A DNA stretch of 64,000 nt, taken from contig OX291553.1 of assembly GCA_946406115.1 (NCBI GenBank), forward strand, positions 10,173,001 through 10,237,000, read 5' to 3'. Origin of the DNA: Apoda limacodes (lineage: Eukaryota; Arthropoda; Insecta; Lepidoptera; Limacodidae). Below the pieces are notes generated by a model. The model saw only the letters and a list, made by a program, of their open reading frames with translations, was not told the origin of the DNA and searched no databases. A program made the translations under genes and the position numbers. The stretch's first letter is position 1; every line of letters begins with the position of its first letter. Shown in pieces: positions 45,619-58,146 of the stretch.

Positions 45619-47994
45619 ACTTATTTGTTACTCAATCTCGAAGTATTTATTCAAGCTCATAGATACAACACATAGATAGTTGAAGACACGCAAGAGACAG
45701 ACTTTTAATCCCAGAAAATGGTAAAGCTTTCGAATTTCACTTTAACGAACTATAGCCTTTTATAGGATAATATAATAAAAGCCGATAACCACAGTTAGAG
45801 TGCGCGGAGCTAGTAGTGCATAATAATTACGAACTCAGTTCTTTATCATAGAGAGTCACAAAATAAAGCCGTTTTCAATGCAACTATTATATAAAATATT
45901 AAATAAAATCTATATACAACTTATTCTAGTTTGAGAACAGTAATAATAAAGTTTATTTATATTAAGATAATTTTTTGGGTTTAGTTTATACTATTATATA
46001 TTTAGGAATTAAATAGTAATATTAGTTCTACAGATGGACGGCCATTTATCAAATCACCAATTTAGTTACATAAATAAGCTCATGCAAAACCAGGGTTAAA
46101 GACTATTATTGTATAGTAATACAATGTGAACTAAAACTAATCTCGGTGCAAATAATGTCGACAATAAGCTGGATATGCCACATCAATAATATTTGCACGC
46201 AATATTTGTTGGTAGGCAGTAGGAACTTATCCCAAATTGCGTTCTTAATAAATTTTTTTAGTAAAATTTCCTACTGATAAAAAAAAATTGCAAAATATGA
46301 TGTAACCTAAAAATAACAGTTTTGGACGAATTCACGGCTCCATGTGGTCCCAAATCTTTTTTCCGAAATGTAGCAAGGCTTGTACTAGGTATATTTTTGT
46401 GATTACATACATTCAAACTAATATGACAAAATAAAATGTATTGTTATAGAAATGCAAAATTGCGCTAAGTGATGCAGACAGTTCGTTTGTTTGTACAAGG
46501 GTATATGGATGTTTTTGAGCTCCCGATTTTAAGGAGCAAGCACCATGATGGCGGAAAGACTGTTTTTTACAGGTAATTTTTACAATGACTGTGGGTAAAC
46601 TACCTCACCTCTTCCTTTTATAAAAAATTCGGACCCTATTATTGTCATTCTGTCTGTCCACCCTGTCCGTTATATTTCAAGGGTTTTTAGCTCACAAATT
46701 AAATCTGTCATAGTCATAAAAAATATAAAAATAATGATATTGAATTAGTAATTAATATGGGCATCTAAATTAAATACAAATTACATTTGGGAACAAAAAC
46801 AAATGTCACTACAGAATATATATGACTACGGTATACTCACTGACCATGTGATTAAATAGTTCGTAAAGCTTGTCTCCCTCTATTTACCTTAGTAAGATGA
46901 CGTTAAGTGTATTATATCCTTTTAACCCAATACATTTAGCTATAAATACATTAAATAATCTTAGAACAAATGTATACCATTTTAGCAGTAACAGTAAAGT
47001 AAAGTTAAAGTAAAGGTAAAAACATTTATTGGATTACTGGGGTAACTTAAACTACGATGTATTGACCCAATAATGTATAACCTATGTATTGAAACTTATA
47101 TTGGAGAAAATTTAATATTGTAGTTGAGATAATATAAAAGTCTCCTACTTGGTTTATAAAAGCCGAACAGAGATCGTTTCGCCCAAAAACCATAAATTAA
47201 AGAGACATTCAAACCGTGAAATTCACGGAACTCAATTAAATTCACGCTCCTTTGAAAAATGTCCAGTGTCTGTGAGATAAAAGAATGAACTGAAACAGAC
47301 ATTTTTGATTGAGATTCGAGAATACGTACAGTTATAGTATCTGTGAGAAGTAAGCTGATTAGTTAAAAAAGTTCTGGTTGCTTACTAGCGTAAGTATTAT
47401 ATGATCTGTGCTAGCATTTTAACTAGGAAATCTGGGGCACCGACGTGCCCCAGCCAAGTCGAGCAAAAGAGGAAAAAAAGGCACGGTCATAATATCCTTT
47501 CTTCGAAGCCATTTGGGCCATTTTCGATCTCCCTGTAACATCGTTGTAGAAATAACTAAAAGCCTGAAATTTCAGTAGCCGAGAGGGCATTACATAGCTA
47601 GATATATATCCAAATTACATTAAATTTGAACCAGTAGTTTGAGAATTATTGCAAGTTAAAGTTCCTTAATTTTGTCACTGACATTCTAGGTGACCTACAA
47701 GTTCCAAACTTTTGTTCAATGCGCCAAAGCATTTTAGGTTGTAATTAATGTTAATGAATATCGTCACAAACAAAAAATTACCTAGCTTATATAAAAAGGA
47801 GAAAAAGTAATGTTAAGATGAAATATTACGTAAGTACGTAGTATAACGTAAGTATTGGTAAAGTTAACAGTTCTATCGGTATAGTACAAGTATCAAGCAT
47901 GATTATAAATACATATATAATTTAAAAATACATTTTAAATAACATAATGGACAATTATTAATAAAGCTTATGTTCATCGTGAACAGTTTCTAAT
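45619..47994. other. AT-rich noncoding stretch
   Basis: A GTAAA-rich tract with 'aaacatttattgg' at 46990-47035 may be a reversed LINE tail. No gene recognised. Confidence 0.35.
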
Positions 47995-48295
47995 ATGTAA
48001 AGTCTTTGCTATAACGATACGTAAGATTCAAGGGCTTTGTCTTAATAGTGCATTAATGGACATTGTTTCTTCAGTATTCACATGTGGTCAGTCAAGCATA
48101 TGTGGCACTTTCGAGATTGACAAATCTAGGCGGTTTACATTTAATCAATGTCAACTTTGGTTGTGTTAAAAACAGGAGTCTACAATTTAAAAATAGACTT
48201 AGATGCATGTACCGTCCAGACTTATCAAAAATCAAAGCCTCTGAGAAAAGCCCACAGAGACAGGAAGTAGACTTTGAGAAAGCCCGCAGCTGAGG
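47995..48295 (+). pseudogene. Helitron PIF1-like helicase C-terminal relic
   Basis: In one frame 'VFAITIRKIQGLCLNSALMD' (from about 47999) corresponds to the helicase block with T-I-H-K-x-Q-G; here the His is Arg. After a frameshift near 48090, the next frame gives 'QAYVALSRLTNLGGLHLINV' (motif VI) and 'RLRCMYRPDLS' before TGA at 48291. This is the end of the Rep/helicase protein that drives rolling-circle Helitrons. Rep and the rest of helicase are absent. It cannot power the short Helitrons here but shows an autonomous element once existed in the lineage. Confidence 0.78.
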
Positions 48296-49067
48296 CACAA
48301 GATATAATACCCGAAAAGAAAAAAAGTCGACTACCTACTAAAAGAAATGAGATCCCATCAAAAACATAACATTTACAAAAATTCACAAGTCTCGCAACGC
48401 AGTTCTATGGTATAAAAAGTTGTGATATCGAATGTAAACCAAGTCCGTTAATTCAGTACCTACCTATTTATGGGAGCAGCTATTCAACCACTTTGTCATA
48501 TATTGATACCTGGTTAATTAGTTGACAACATTTTATTGTAACCGTATCAATATTACTTTTTTTATTTCTTTAATAAATAAAGTGACTTGGCAAACGCACA
48601 CAGAAACATAATCTTCTAAGTAATGTATTTATTAAAGATATCAAAAAATTAATATTGATATGGTTAGTTTAAAATGTTGTTAGCTAACTAGCCAGGTATC
48701 AATTTATCGCAAAGTTATAGATTTTTAACAATTTAGAATAAGTAAACAAATATCAAATTGCAATAAGCAAAAAAAAACTAACAGTGAATGGTTAGGTTTG
48801 TCACTGTCCGTTGAAGTATCATTCAGCTATATTCAACCTTTGTTAAATTCAAAAAGGACAGTCCTCCAGCCGATACTATCTAATCTGATTTTTACTAACG
48901 AATGCCAGCTTCAATTCACTTCACTTTTTGTGTTTTCAGGCATATGCCAACTGAAAAGTCTGAAAACCGAAATGTAAATTTGAAAGCTCAGTCTGACTAC
49001 CGTCTAAAGTTTTCAAAGCTTAAAAAAATATTGAATAAAAAAGTACTTAATTGAACACACTGCTTTT
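48296..49067. other. AT-rich noncoding stretch
   Basis: No gene or repeat recognised. Confidence 0.35.
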
Positions 49068-49217
49068 ATCGGCTCTATGGCTCAGTGTGTAATGACCCGA
49101 CTGGTGGATCGAGGGGTGTGGGTTTGGTTACTGCACAAGATAAACATTTATGTGTTTGTCTTGAGACTGGCTGTTTTCTATGGATAAGATATGTATGTTG
49201 TAATTACAAATATATAC

Positions 49218-49249
<32 letters not shown>

Positions 49250-49290
49250 TCGCTGCGCTGTGTGTAATGTCCAAAAACGTGTGAACACAG
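49068..49290 (+). mobile_element. tRNA-derived SINE with TA microsatellite
   Basis: A-box-like 'tatggctcagtgtgtaatga' and B-box-like 'gtgggtttggttactgc' are followed by 'gtttgtcttgagactggct'. A (TA)n run at 49222-49249 has replaced part of the body, and the tail 'tgcgctgtgtgtaatgtcca' follows. Confidence 0.65.
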
Positions 49291-50930
49291 TTTGAGGGCG
49301 ACCGGTACTGCTGCAAAAGAATTAGTCCACAGCCCGATTATTTAACCCATTATTAATAGTTGCATACTTTCTACACTTGAAAGTATGCGAGTATAACTAT
49401 TGATAATAAGTAAATGATTATTTTGTTTGGGCTAGAAACAATAAGTACATTAGGAACTGAAGCAAGGAAGTTCTTCTCTTATTTAGGTCTCAGGGGACCT
49501 TATAGCTGTTGCTTGGCAGCAAATAAGCCTAACTATTCAACAAGGTAATGTCGCTAGCTTTTTGGGCAACGTGCTTACAGACCTGGGTGACAGACACAAT
49601 ATAGAAACATGTGATTTAGTGACCGACACTACATAACACAATATTAAAGTTTTCACGGATTATAAATAGAGGGTAATTTTATTATGTTTTTAAATATACA
49701 AAGTAGCAACCATTATTTTTTGTGACCCTGAATGATATGCCTAGTCAAACAAAATCCATATATCGATAATGCGATTCTGAATCATTTTAACCAAAGGAAT
49801 CTACTTGGTTAACGTTGTTTACCAACCATTTATCAAATTAAAAATTACTTCTTCAAAGTCCAATTACACGCGCCCAATTTATAAGTAAATTTGTACTGAA
49901 AATTCCGAGTTGATCCGATGATTCCCGAAGAAGCTTTTTAAACTTAGAACTGAAACTGAAACGTAGCGCAGTGTATCGCGAACCTCCGAAGGGGACGGTT
50001 CTTTCACCGTTTTCAGTAAAACCTCCTGGCGTGATTTTACGTACAGTGTTAGTGAACCGATTTACCTTGTGGCGTAATGTTTGTATGAACAAAATTATCA
50101 AGCGTGTGGGTTTTATTTTAAATATGTTTCTAAAGAAAATGTCTAGAAATTAGGTAAGTTATTCATGTTTATTGTTTTGTATTTACAATGTATTATCATA
50201 AAATATATAATATAATAATAGTTTAATGATATATAAAAAGTTGTATCAGTGCTTTCGTTAAAATAAAAAAAAAATCAAAACAATTTCGTAAATAAAAAAT
50301 CTTTTTTGCATGATTCAATAACGTAAAAAAGTGATAATCGAATTTTAATTTTTTCGTGTATAATTTTGCTTGTAGATATATCAAGTTTACATAAAAGGCA
50401 TATGAATAAATTCACCCCTGTGATTTATTATCTTTCACTTTGCCATACTTTTGGGATCAGTCAATGTGGGTATAATTTCGTATTATTACATATTTTCTGT
50501 CCCACGTGAGGACATAAATGTTTTAAATGTTTGTGTTAAACATTTATGTTCGATCACCCAAACATTGAACAACAGATTTGGCAGATTCAAAGTGAGCATT
50601 AATATGATAACAAATGACTACTTCTTAAAAAAGGCAACAGAAAAAATATTATTTTAGCACTTTATGATTTCAGAAGAGAATATATGAACTACTTGTAAGA
50701 TATCCGGTCCGAAGTTAACACAAAACATGTTTTAAGTTTAATTTTGATATCTAATTAATTTTGTGACCTCTCTATGATAAATTTTGCTAAACAAATAGTT
50801 TTATGTTAACTATGTAGTTAATTAGTAGGATTTTGTCTATCTATGTCTGTGTACTTAAAATCTTAGTTGAGACAATTTTTGTCACATGAACCTCCTCGAA
50901 TTCTTTATAACTTAAAGTCTTGTCTAAAAC
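49291..50930. other. AT-rich noncoding stretch
   Basis: Around 49970-50060 the sequence is less AT-rich ('ctccgaaggggacggttct') and open on both strands for about 60-80 codons, without a domain motif. Nothing else recognised. Confidence 0.35.
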
Positions 50931-51025
50931 TAACATACTGCAGACCTAGATACTTTGAGGCCAGACGGGGCTGTGTGTAATGTCCAAAAATATTTATTAT
51001 TTATTATTATTATTATTATTATTAT
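50931..51025 (+). repeat. Fused repeat scraps and ATT microsatellite
   Basis: 'catactgcagacctagata' from the TTAA MITE family runs straight into 'ctttgaggccagacggggct' then 'gtgtgtaatgtcc' from the SINE tail, followed by (ATT)n at 50992-51025. Confidence 0.55.
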
Positions 51026-51588
51026 ATACATATATTCCTACAGCAAATTTTCAAAACTTATGTCATTAGTAAATATCAAAAACAATTGAGTATTTTTTTA
51101 GCACGGACAAATTATGGTATTGGTTTTGAAGAAAATTAGCGGTTAAGAAGACTAAATCCGAAAATACACGCAAAATGGCATTCCGAATAGATAAGATAAG
51201 AAAACCCAATATATCAAATAGATTAAGGTGCGAGTAGCAACTAGTTATAACAAAAAGCTGCGGGTCGATTCCGTAAAAAGATAGCTAACCTTTTTTGAAA
51301 AAAAAATAAGATATACATTGTGGTTTCGCGACAATCGAAGAATTTCATACGTTATTTCAAATGCGCAATTTATATCTTATTTCTATGGATTGAAAACGAG
51401 AATTGTTAGCAATCATTTTACGGAATCGAGCCGCTGGTGTCACAAATTTCTGAGCTCTTACTTGCCGTGTCATAATATGACATAATATTTTAAGAGCATA
51501 CCTTTACATGCATCTCAAAATGCAGTTCTCAGAGGATACTACTATTTCCGCTGATGTTTCTTATAAACAATGATCTGTTGTAATTACT
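51026..51588. other. Noncoding stretch
   Basis: 'gattccgtaaaaagatagct' near 51270 and 'tttacggaatcgagccgc' near 51417 are roughly inverse, possibly ends of a small element. No gene recognised. Confidence 0.35.
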
Positions 51589-52305
51589 CATAAAAAACCG
51601 GTCAAGTGCAAGTCAGACTCAAGCACCGACTCAACTGTATTGAGGGACAATCTTAATTTTGCCGTTGGACAACTCTTGTCCTAATAAATCGACATAGGTC
51701 GCGGTTAGTTTACCAATTGCAAATAAGGTTATAATCGCAAAAGAAATTTAAAATCACATGTTTTCTGATTTTTTCCTTTATGTGTGCTACATGGCGCACC
51801 TTTTTGCTAAATTTCATTATTCTAGGTCTACGGGAGGTACCCTTTAATTTTGATTTATTTGCGTCACAATATGCGACCAAAAAACGGATTTTGGGCATTT
51901 TTTTTATTGCATTGACTTAAAAGCTTGATTTATTTACAACTTTAAGTGACCGTTGACTTTAGTATGTGATATTAATTTGAACTTGATAACTTCACACGTC
52001 CTTGAGTAAAAAGGTCTTTTTTATGTGTAATAACTACAAATGAGCAACTTTCGTATTTTTCGGCGTGAAATTTGGTCTGACTAGGACAACAGGAAGTACT
52101 TCATAGGTTTTGATTTATTCGGGAATGTCAAAATATGTGATAATTTTTTTTTATTGCATTGACTTAGAAGTTTGATTTTTTTACAGCTTAAAGGAACGAC
52201 CATAGCCCTTAGTATTTGATATTAATTTCAACTTATAACGCGTTCCTGAGAAAAAGGGTCTTGACAGACAGACGGACAGACAGACAGATAGACGGACAGA
52301 CAGAC

Positions 52306-52344
<39 letters not shown>

Positions 52345-52408
52345 GGACAACTAAGTGATCCCATAAGGGTTCCTTTTTCCTTTTGAGGTACGGAACCCTA
52401 AAAAATGG
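51589..52408 (-). mobile_element. Full-length GGTTCCGTACC-type repeat, reverse, with CAGA microsatellite
   Basis: It opens 'aaaaaaccggtcaagtgcaa' and closes 'ggtacggaaccctaaaaa', the two family ends reversed. A (CAGA/CGGA)n tract lies at 52263-52350, the expanded form of the CCGTCTGTC run in other copies. At about 820 bp it is the longest copy here and shares sub-type features with 14463-14925. Confidence 0.7.
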
Positions 52409-53259
52409 AGGCATCTAGTGTATTAATTTTGTACCTATAATAAACAGAATAGATATTTACCATGGATATATACAATAGTGGTCTGGCATGAGTCCAGAGA
52501 TATGTATCAGGGTAGGTATAATCTATTTGCGGATTCCGTGAAATCTAGACACTTCACAAAATACTACTGAAACCTATATATTGTTACAGATTTCTAGGTA
52601 ACTCAGTAAGTACACTTATCCACAAACTTCTACTTTTTACCAAAAGAGGTAAATTTGACACTTACAAAGCGAGACATGAAAGGATACGGACTGAACTTTA
52701 TATTTTCTTATAAAAGGGCAAAAAAGGGGCTTTCAATGGAAATAATAGGGGCTCCAGTTACATCTTCCCTTTGTATATTGTTACTCAGTCGTTGCTATCG
52801 TGTTGTCAGGAGACATTTATTTATGAATAAGTTTTTATGTAAAATGTAGGTTGACCTAGATGGTTGGAATTTGAATAGTTTCATTGTTAACTATCTTACA
52901 ATTCACAGTAGCTCTTGCTGGTTTACATTTCTTAAGTCAGTGTGTAAACCTTTCCTTTTGTTTTATCTTTATAATTAAATATGTAGGTTTTCATGTGCTT
53001 AATATTAAAATTTTAGAATTACACGAAAAACCTATGTATTGTATTCTACTATTTAGTTAACGCATTGCATTATTTTCTCAATTCAGTAAGTAATTTGTTT
53101 TTGATACTCACGTGCATATTTGCTAAAAAGTATGTAAGTTAATTAGGCTGATATTTCAGCCACTAAAGTTACCACATTTTGTTGTAAAGTTATATTTTTT
53201 AAATAATTCGAACCATGCAGGCATACACACTAACCTATTACATACACAACCTGTTATCT
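52409..53259. other. AT-rich noncoding stretch
   Basis: No gene or repeat recognised. Confidence 0.35.
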
Positions 53260-53480
53260 ATCTATACATATAAAATGCTTTGTCCTAAATGACTGACGGA
53301 TCAACGCACAACCTAAATCGCTGATCGTAGAGACCTGAAACTTGGAGGGTGTGTTCTTTGTATGACGTAGGCATCCGATAAGAAAGCATTTTCCGAAAGG
53401 ATCAAGTGCGAGTCGGACTCGCGCAATAGCGATTGTAATGAGATTTTGATAAGTTGTTATGCACACCCCGGGAAAGGTTT
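53260..53480 (+). mobile_element. Interspersed repeat, lepidopteran type
   Basis: 'atacatataaaatgctttgt', 'gactgacggatcaacgcac' and 'gagacctgaaacttgg' are a familiar lepidopteran repeat opening. 'atcaagtgcgagtcggactc' at 53400 is the reversed end motif shared with the GGTTCCGTACC family. Confidence 0.5.
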
Positions 53481-53904
53481 CTGAATTAGTACAACCCTTT
53501 CACAATGGGTTGGTGCGGCAGTTAATTTAAAAAAAGAAACAACGTTCTCCTGTTAGCTAGTATTTTATATAAGCTTTTAATACTTTAAATTACTTCTTCG
53601 ATAATCGATAAAAGTTTATTGGAACCTTGTATTAAAGAAAGTAAAATTACCTATATAATGAATTACCTATCGTAATATCAATATTGGTTACACCGAAAAG
53701 GTATTATCTTCTTAACGCTTTCATTTTCTTCGAACTTTAGTCATTAAGGGAAAGTTTGTGGTGATTACATTACTTATTACTCAGAAACTTATGGCGATTG
53801 CGACCCATTCATTCGAACTTATAATTGATATTACGAATATCGAAATTAATTTTTCTCTTTGCATTGTTCCAAATTGATTAACAAATGTACTATTAAAGGG
53901 TTTG
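53481..53904. other. AT-rich noncoding stretch
   Basis: Nothing recognised. Confidence 0.35.
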
Positions 53905-54325
53905 TTTTTAGGGTTCCGCACCCAAAGGGTAAATAATGGGACCCTATTACTAAGACTCCGCTGTGCATCCGTCCGCCTGTCTGTCACCAGGTTGTATCAC
54001 AGGAACTTTCACAGAAGCTGTATTTCTGTTGCCGCTATAACAAAAAATACTAAAACATAGAATAAAATAAATTCTTAAGGGGGCTCTCATACAACAAACG
54101 TGTTTTTTTTGCTCGATCTTGCTCGATATTGATAATGGCAACAGGTAGACGCTTGAAATATTCACAGAATATTAAGTTATATAGTAACTTAAAAAAATAA
54201 TTTAAATAATACAAATATTTAAGGGGAGCTCCCATACAACAAACGTGATTTTTTTGACGTTTTCATTAATAATGGTACGGAACCCTTCGTGCGCGAGTCC
54301 GACTCGCACTTGGCTGATTTTTTTT
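53905..54325 (+). mobile_element. GGTTCCGTACC-type interspersed repeat
   Basis: It starts 'tttttagggttccgcaccca' and ends 'gcgcgagtccgactcgcact' plus 'tggctgattttt'. The internal duplicated block with 'catacaacaaacgtg' is at about 54088 and 54233. It is the best-preserved copy of the short sub-type. Confidence 0.7.
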
Positions 54326-54404
54326 ATAAGTTAAAGGAGCAATATTTGTTTAGGTAATTAGAGATGTATTTTTAATTATGTATATTGTATCAATAGCAAG
54401 AGCA
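54326..54404. other. Spacer
   Basis: AT-rich, nothing recognised. Confidence 0.35.
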
Positions 54405-54560
54405 AAGTACCTCATGGCTCAGTTAGTAAAAAGGCGCCTGCTGTGCACCCTGGATTTGATCCCCGCTAAGCTAGGACTAACATTTGGTATCCGTTGTCTC
54501 TTTTAATTCTTATCATGAAAGTATTATATTTAAATATATTTAAATAAAAAACAGAAACTT
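54405..54560 (+). mobile_element. tRNA-derived SINE, diverged
   Basis: A-box-like 'catggctcagttagtaaaa' and B-box-like 'tggatttgatccccgct' are spaced as in a tRNA. 'ttggtatccgttgtctc' echoes the common SINE tail. Confidence 0.5.
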
Positions 54561-57332
54561 GAATATATTTTGACTATAATTTTAGTCGTCATCAGTCAAA
54601 ATATTGTCTGATATCCAATATACAAGCTTTTCTTGGTAAGACAACAGATTGAACTTTGTGTAATATCAAGAAATATTTAATATAAAGAAAAAATAACTAG
54701 TCACCAAAGAAAGTATGTAACTATAAGTATCAGGTGTCTGGTAATTATAATTTGTCCAGTTATTGGACACTACTAAACTTTTCGCATCTTATTTAGCATT
54801 CCTAAAATCCCCCACAGTAAATTCTGAAAATCTACTTTTTTCGTGTAGAGATTTGTTTTTTTCTCATCATCCCCTTAAATTTATATTTTTAAGTAAAACA
54901 TTTCATTTATAAAGCTATATGCCTAAAAATTGGTATTTGCCCTTAAGAATGAAAATAAAGATTGACCTTGGCTATTTCACTGTTTTTGAAAATCGTTGTA
55001 TAAGAAAAATTGTATAAAATCACGATATTCTTTCGTTTTTTAAAGTCCACGCAGTTGAAGTTACGGGAATAAGCCAGTATATTTATGCCATAAAAGCTCT
55101 GAACAAGTTATTGCAATTAAAATGTTAAAATCTATTATTTTGTAAAATGCCGCCTTTTCTAGAGAAAGTTGAGTAAAATTTTAAACACCAATAGCAAAAT
55201 TTAATAGTATTGTTTATAAGTCTACTGAAATAAGAATATTCATAAATGAGTTAAGTTTAAATAAAAAAACTACAAAGTGACTTGCATCTGACCAGTGATT
55301 CTACCTATTTATACTTTTCTTTAAAATTTTTACTTATCCTACTACATTTTTAAGTTGGTTTATTATTACTCATTAAGATGTAAAGCCCACTTAGCTATGA
55401 TAGTTTTTCTTTCAATTTCGTTATTTATGCTTTTCCAATGATTTTTTTCACACACCCAAGAACAGCCATTTTGCTGGCAGTGGAGGGAGGAGGGAGGAAA
55501 AATTTGCACATTAAAGCTTAATTTTTCGCCAACACATCGGTGAACCGAAAAATGGTTATGGCACACCCTCAACATTTTTAAACGAGCTATCTAACGACAT
55601 CCCACACTAAAAAAAAATCATCACCCTAAAAAAAAATTATAATTTGGTTTGTTGAGTATTTATATATCTTTTATCTTAACTGAATCACAACCACAAATGA
55701 TTATTGATGATAAATCAAATCAAAAATGGGCAATACTAGGATGAAAAAAAATCAATACTAAATTTCACGGGTTCTATGTTGCCAGCTAAAGTCCATTAAA
55801 AAATTCATTCAAGTAGTATAAAATATATATGTGAACAGATTTTTTAGACGTCGATGCATGCAGTATTCTTTATAAAAAATACCGAAAACCATAAGCCACC
55901 TTTCAGATTAGCTAGAAGAATATAAATAAACAATTATCGGTTATTCAAGACCCCAGAACATTATATGAGTTAGAATGTTCTGTGTTCAAGACTAATACAC
56001 TGTTTAGAACAAAAAAGAGTGAACAACAAAATTAAGCTTTTAAACTCGAAAACCATAAAAGCATCCTAGAATTGGTAAAAAAGTGACAATCAACAATTCG
56101 TATTTCGAGATTTACATATTTGTGCACATTTTATAAAAAACGGCAGGATCAAAATTAGTCTTCAAAAAATCAATAAAACAATAATTTAATTGCTTAGTGT
56201 TCATTAAGTCTTAAAAATTCAGTTACAGTGTGGAACGTCCAATGAGCTAACCGCCATAATTGGATCGTCAGTCGGATCCGAATTCGATAGGCAAGTAATG
56301 AATATATTAATTAGCATGCCAAGAAAAAGGCTTGTATCCAGCGAGTTTATTGGTAACAGTCTCGAGCATGCAAGTACGTCTTACTCCTCGAGACCCGTTA
56401 AAGCAGTTGCATTGATTGTTCGCTCGAATTCCAGAGTTTGGAGTACTCGGGATTGTTCCTCATATGTGCTTCCAGAAGTGATCCTGGATGATGGCAACGA
56501 CGAAAATTTTAAGATCTATGTCAATCACTCCTCGTATTTCAAATTTCGACTCGTTTGAAACAAAAGTAAAAATTTTGAATCTCCATACAAGGAACATTTT
56601 AAGTTTCTCCAAGGTGTCGCATATCGCCCACGAAAACATTCAATTATTTAATATATCATTACATAATTACATACAAGAAACATTACAATTTAACAACTCT
56701 AAAATAAAATTATCAAAAACCGATTCTGTTGTGGTACCTACCATAGACTTGTATCTCTGAATTGGCTACACTTTACAAAGAGTAAAAGTAGTAGGTACCA
56801 GTCTTTATTCTGTAAAAAAAAAAACGTTAGAAGGAGACAAGTGACCGCAGATTCGCTTGCGTTTTTCACACTTTTTCGATCGTTTTTTACTTCACAGCTG
56901 TGTATGCGCTGTCTAGTTATGGGTGGTACTTAACCCTCGTTGCGCTAGTTCGCCTGGCGTCTTCTTATTATTTTGAAAAAGTTTTACTAAATGAGGGTTT
57001 ATTTTCCACTTGTTTTTTGTCTAAGCTCTAAAAATCGGAAATATATATTTTGATATTATACTTATATGGTACACATGTATATTTTCATTTTGTTTTCCGT
57101 AAATTTACATATACAAGCTTAGATGAGTTTCGAGGCCGTAAAATTACCGCTACCTTAATACAATTATGCAAAATGGGGTGTCCATATAAGACCTCGGCTT
57201 ATAATAGTGAGCCAAATGGACTCAAAGGACCAAGCCACTTTGATAAGAAAATTAATTGAGTACTTTTAATTAATTACCGGTCAAAATGAATATATTAATT
57301 AATTAAAAGGAAAACGAAATAACTTTCACCAC
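54561..57332. other. AT-rich noncoding stretch
   Basis: Open frames at 56298-56558 and 56488-56760 overlap in different phases and carry no motif I recognise. The 56220-56520 portion is less AT-rich and may be a repeat fragment. Confidence 0.35.
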
Positions 57333-57411
57333 GGTATATTTACCTACGTAATAAATATCATAACAATATGGTATATTTACCTATTTACCTACGTAATAAA
57401 TATCATAAAAC
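57333..57411. repeat. Local tandem duplication
   Basis: 'tttacctacgtaataaatat' plus 'cataa' occurs at about 57338-57363 and 57384-57409, preceded each time by 'ggtatattta'. Confidence 0.7.
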
Positions 57412-57765
57412 TTTCTGCCGCTCTCTAGTGTCGACCTAGACCTAGGGTTCCTAGTGGAGGTATCCCCTCTATAGATCCTGTCACTGCTAGCACAGACTAT
57501 ATCATACTTTACTATTATTATATGGCCACTGAGTGTGAAAACTAATACATTTACGCGTATACACACGTCATCATTTTAAAGTGACGTAGCTTCGGATCCA
57601 GAGAGTAGCTTAACTCTAGAACCTTCCTTCCTTATCTTTCAGCAGTTCTACGAGATCTAAAATAATTCTGCTTTGTCGACAGAGACCCTATACAAATGTA
57701 CACCGCAGGGATAACGATAATATAAACTACGTTATCCCACCCAATAAATAATATATGTTTCATGT
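57412..57765. other. Noncoding stretch
   Basis: No gene or repeat recognised. Left flank of the polymerase element. Confidence 0.35.
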
Positions 57766-57846
57766 AAAATTGCGAAATATTATTGAATTTAAAGAGCAAT
57801 CTTTTTGACGTAATTTCTCCTTATCAATTTAAGCTTTTTATTTTTA

Positions 57847-58055
57847 GGGATGACTTAGCTTACGGATTTGAGACATGACCCCCTAGGTAAGATGAAAAGA
57901 AACAAGTATGCGTTTCGGCATTGGTTTCGGCGGTATCTTTTGATCTTGTAAAACCTTGTCAAAAGATACCGCCGAAACCAATGCCGAAACGCATACTTGT
58001 TTCTTTTCATCTTACCTAGGGGGTCATGTCTCAAATCCGTAAGGTAAGTCATACC
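57847..58055. mobile_element. Near-perfect palindrome (foldback element) inserted in the left arm
   Basis: Arms of about 93-95 bp (57850-57942 and 57959-58053) pair almost perfectly around a short spacer. Both ends read ATGACTTA inward. The right arm of the host element has no such sequence (it goes from 'taagtagagg' equivalent directly to 'aagctt'), giving a natural empty site. Junctions are ambiguous by a few bases, with TA a possible target duplication. Confidence 0.8.
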
Positions 58056-58146
58056 TAAGTAGAGGGGATTCGTTGGTTCTGGCGCACTTCCCCCCAACCT
58101 CAACCCCTCGCCTAAAAAAAAGCTCACCAATTTTTCTGCTTTGTAC

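Noticed and set aside
52263..52350. Candidate CRISPR array or satellite
   Set aside because: Simple CAGA microsatellite expansion inside an interspersed repeat; no spacers.
52181..52414. Frame with VRLSVCLSVCLSVC repeats
   Set aside because: Translation of a CAGA/CGGA microsatellite within a repeat.
56298..56760. Overlapping 86- and 90-codon frames
   Set aside because: Different phases, no recognised domain, no splice context that joins them.
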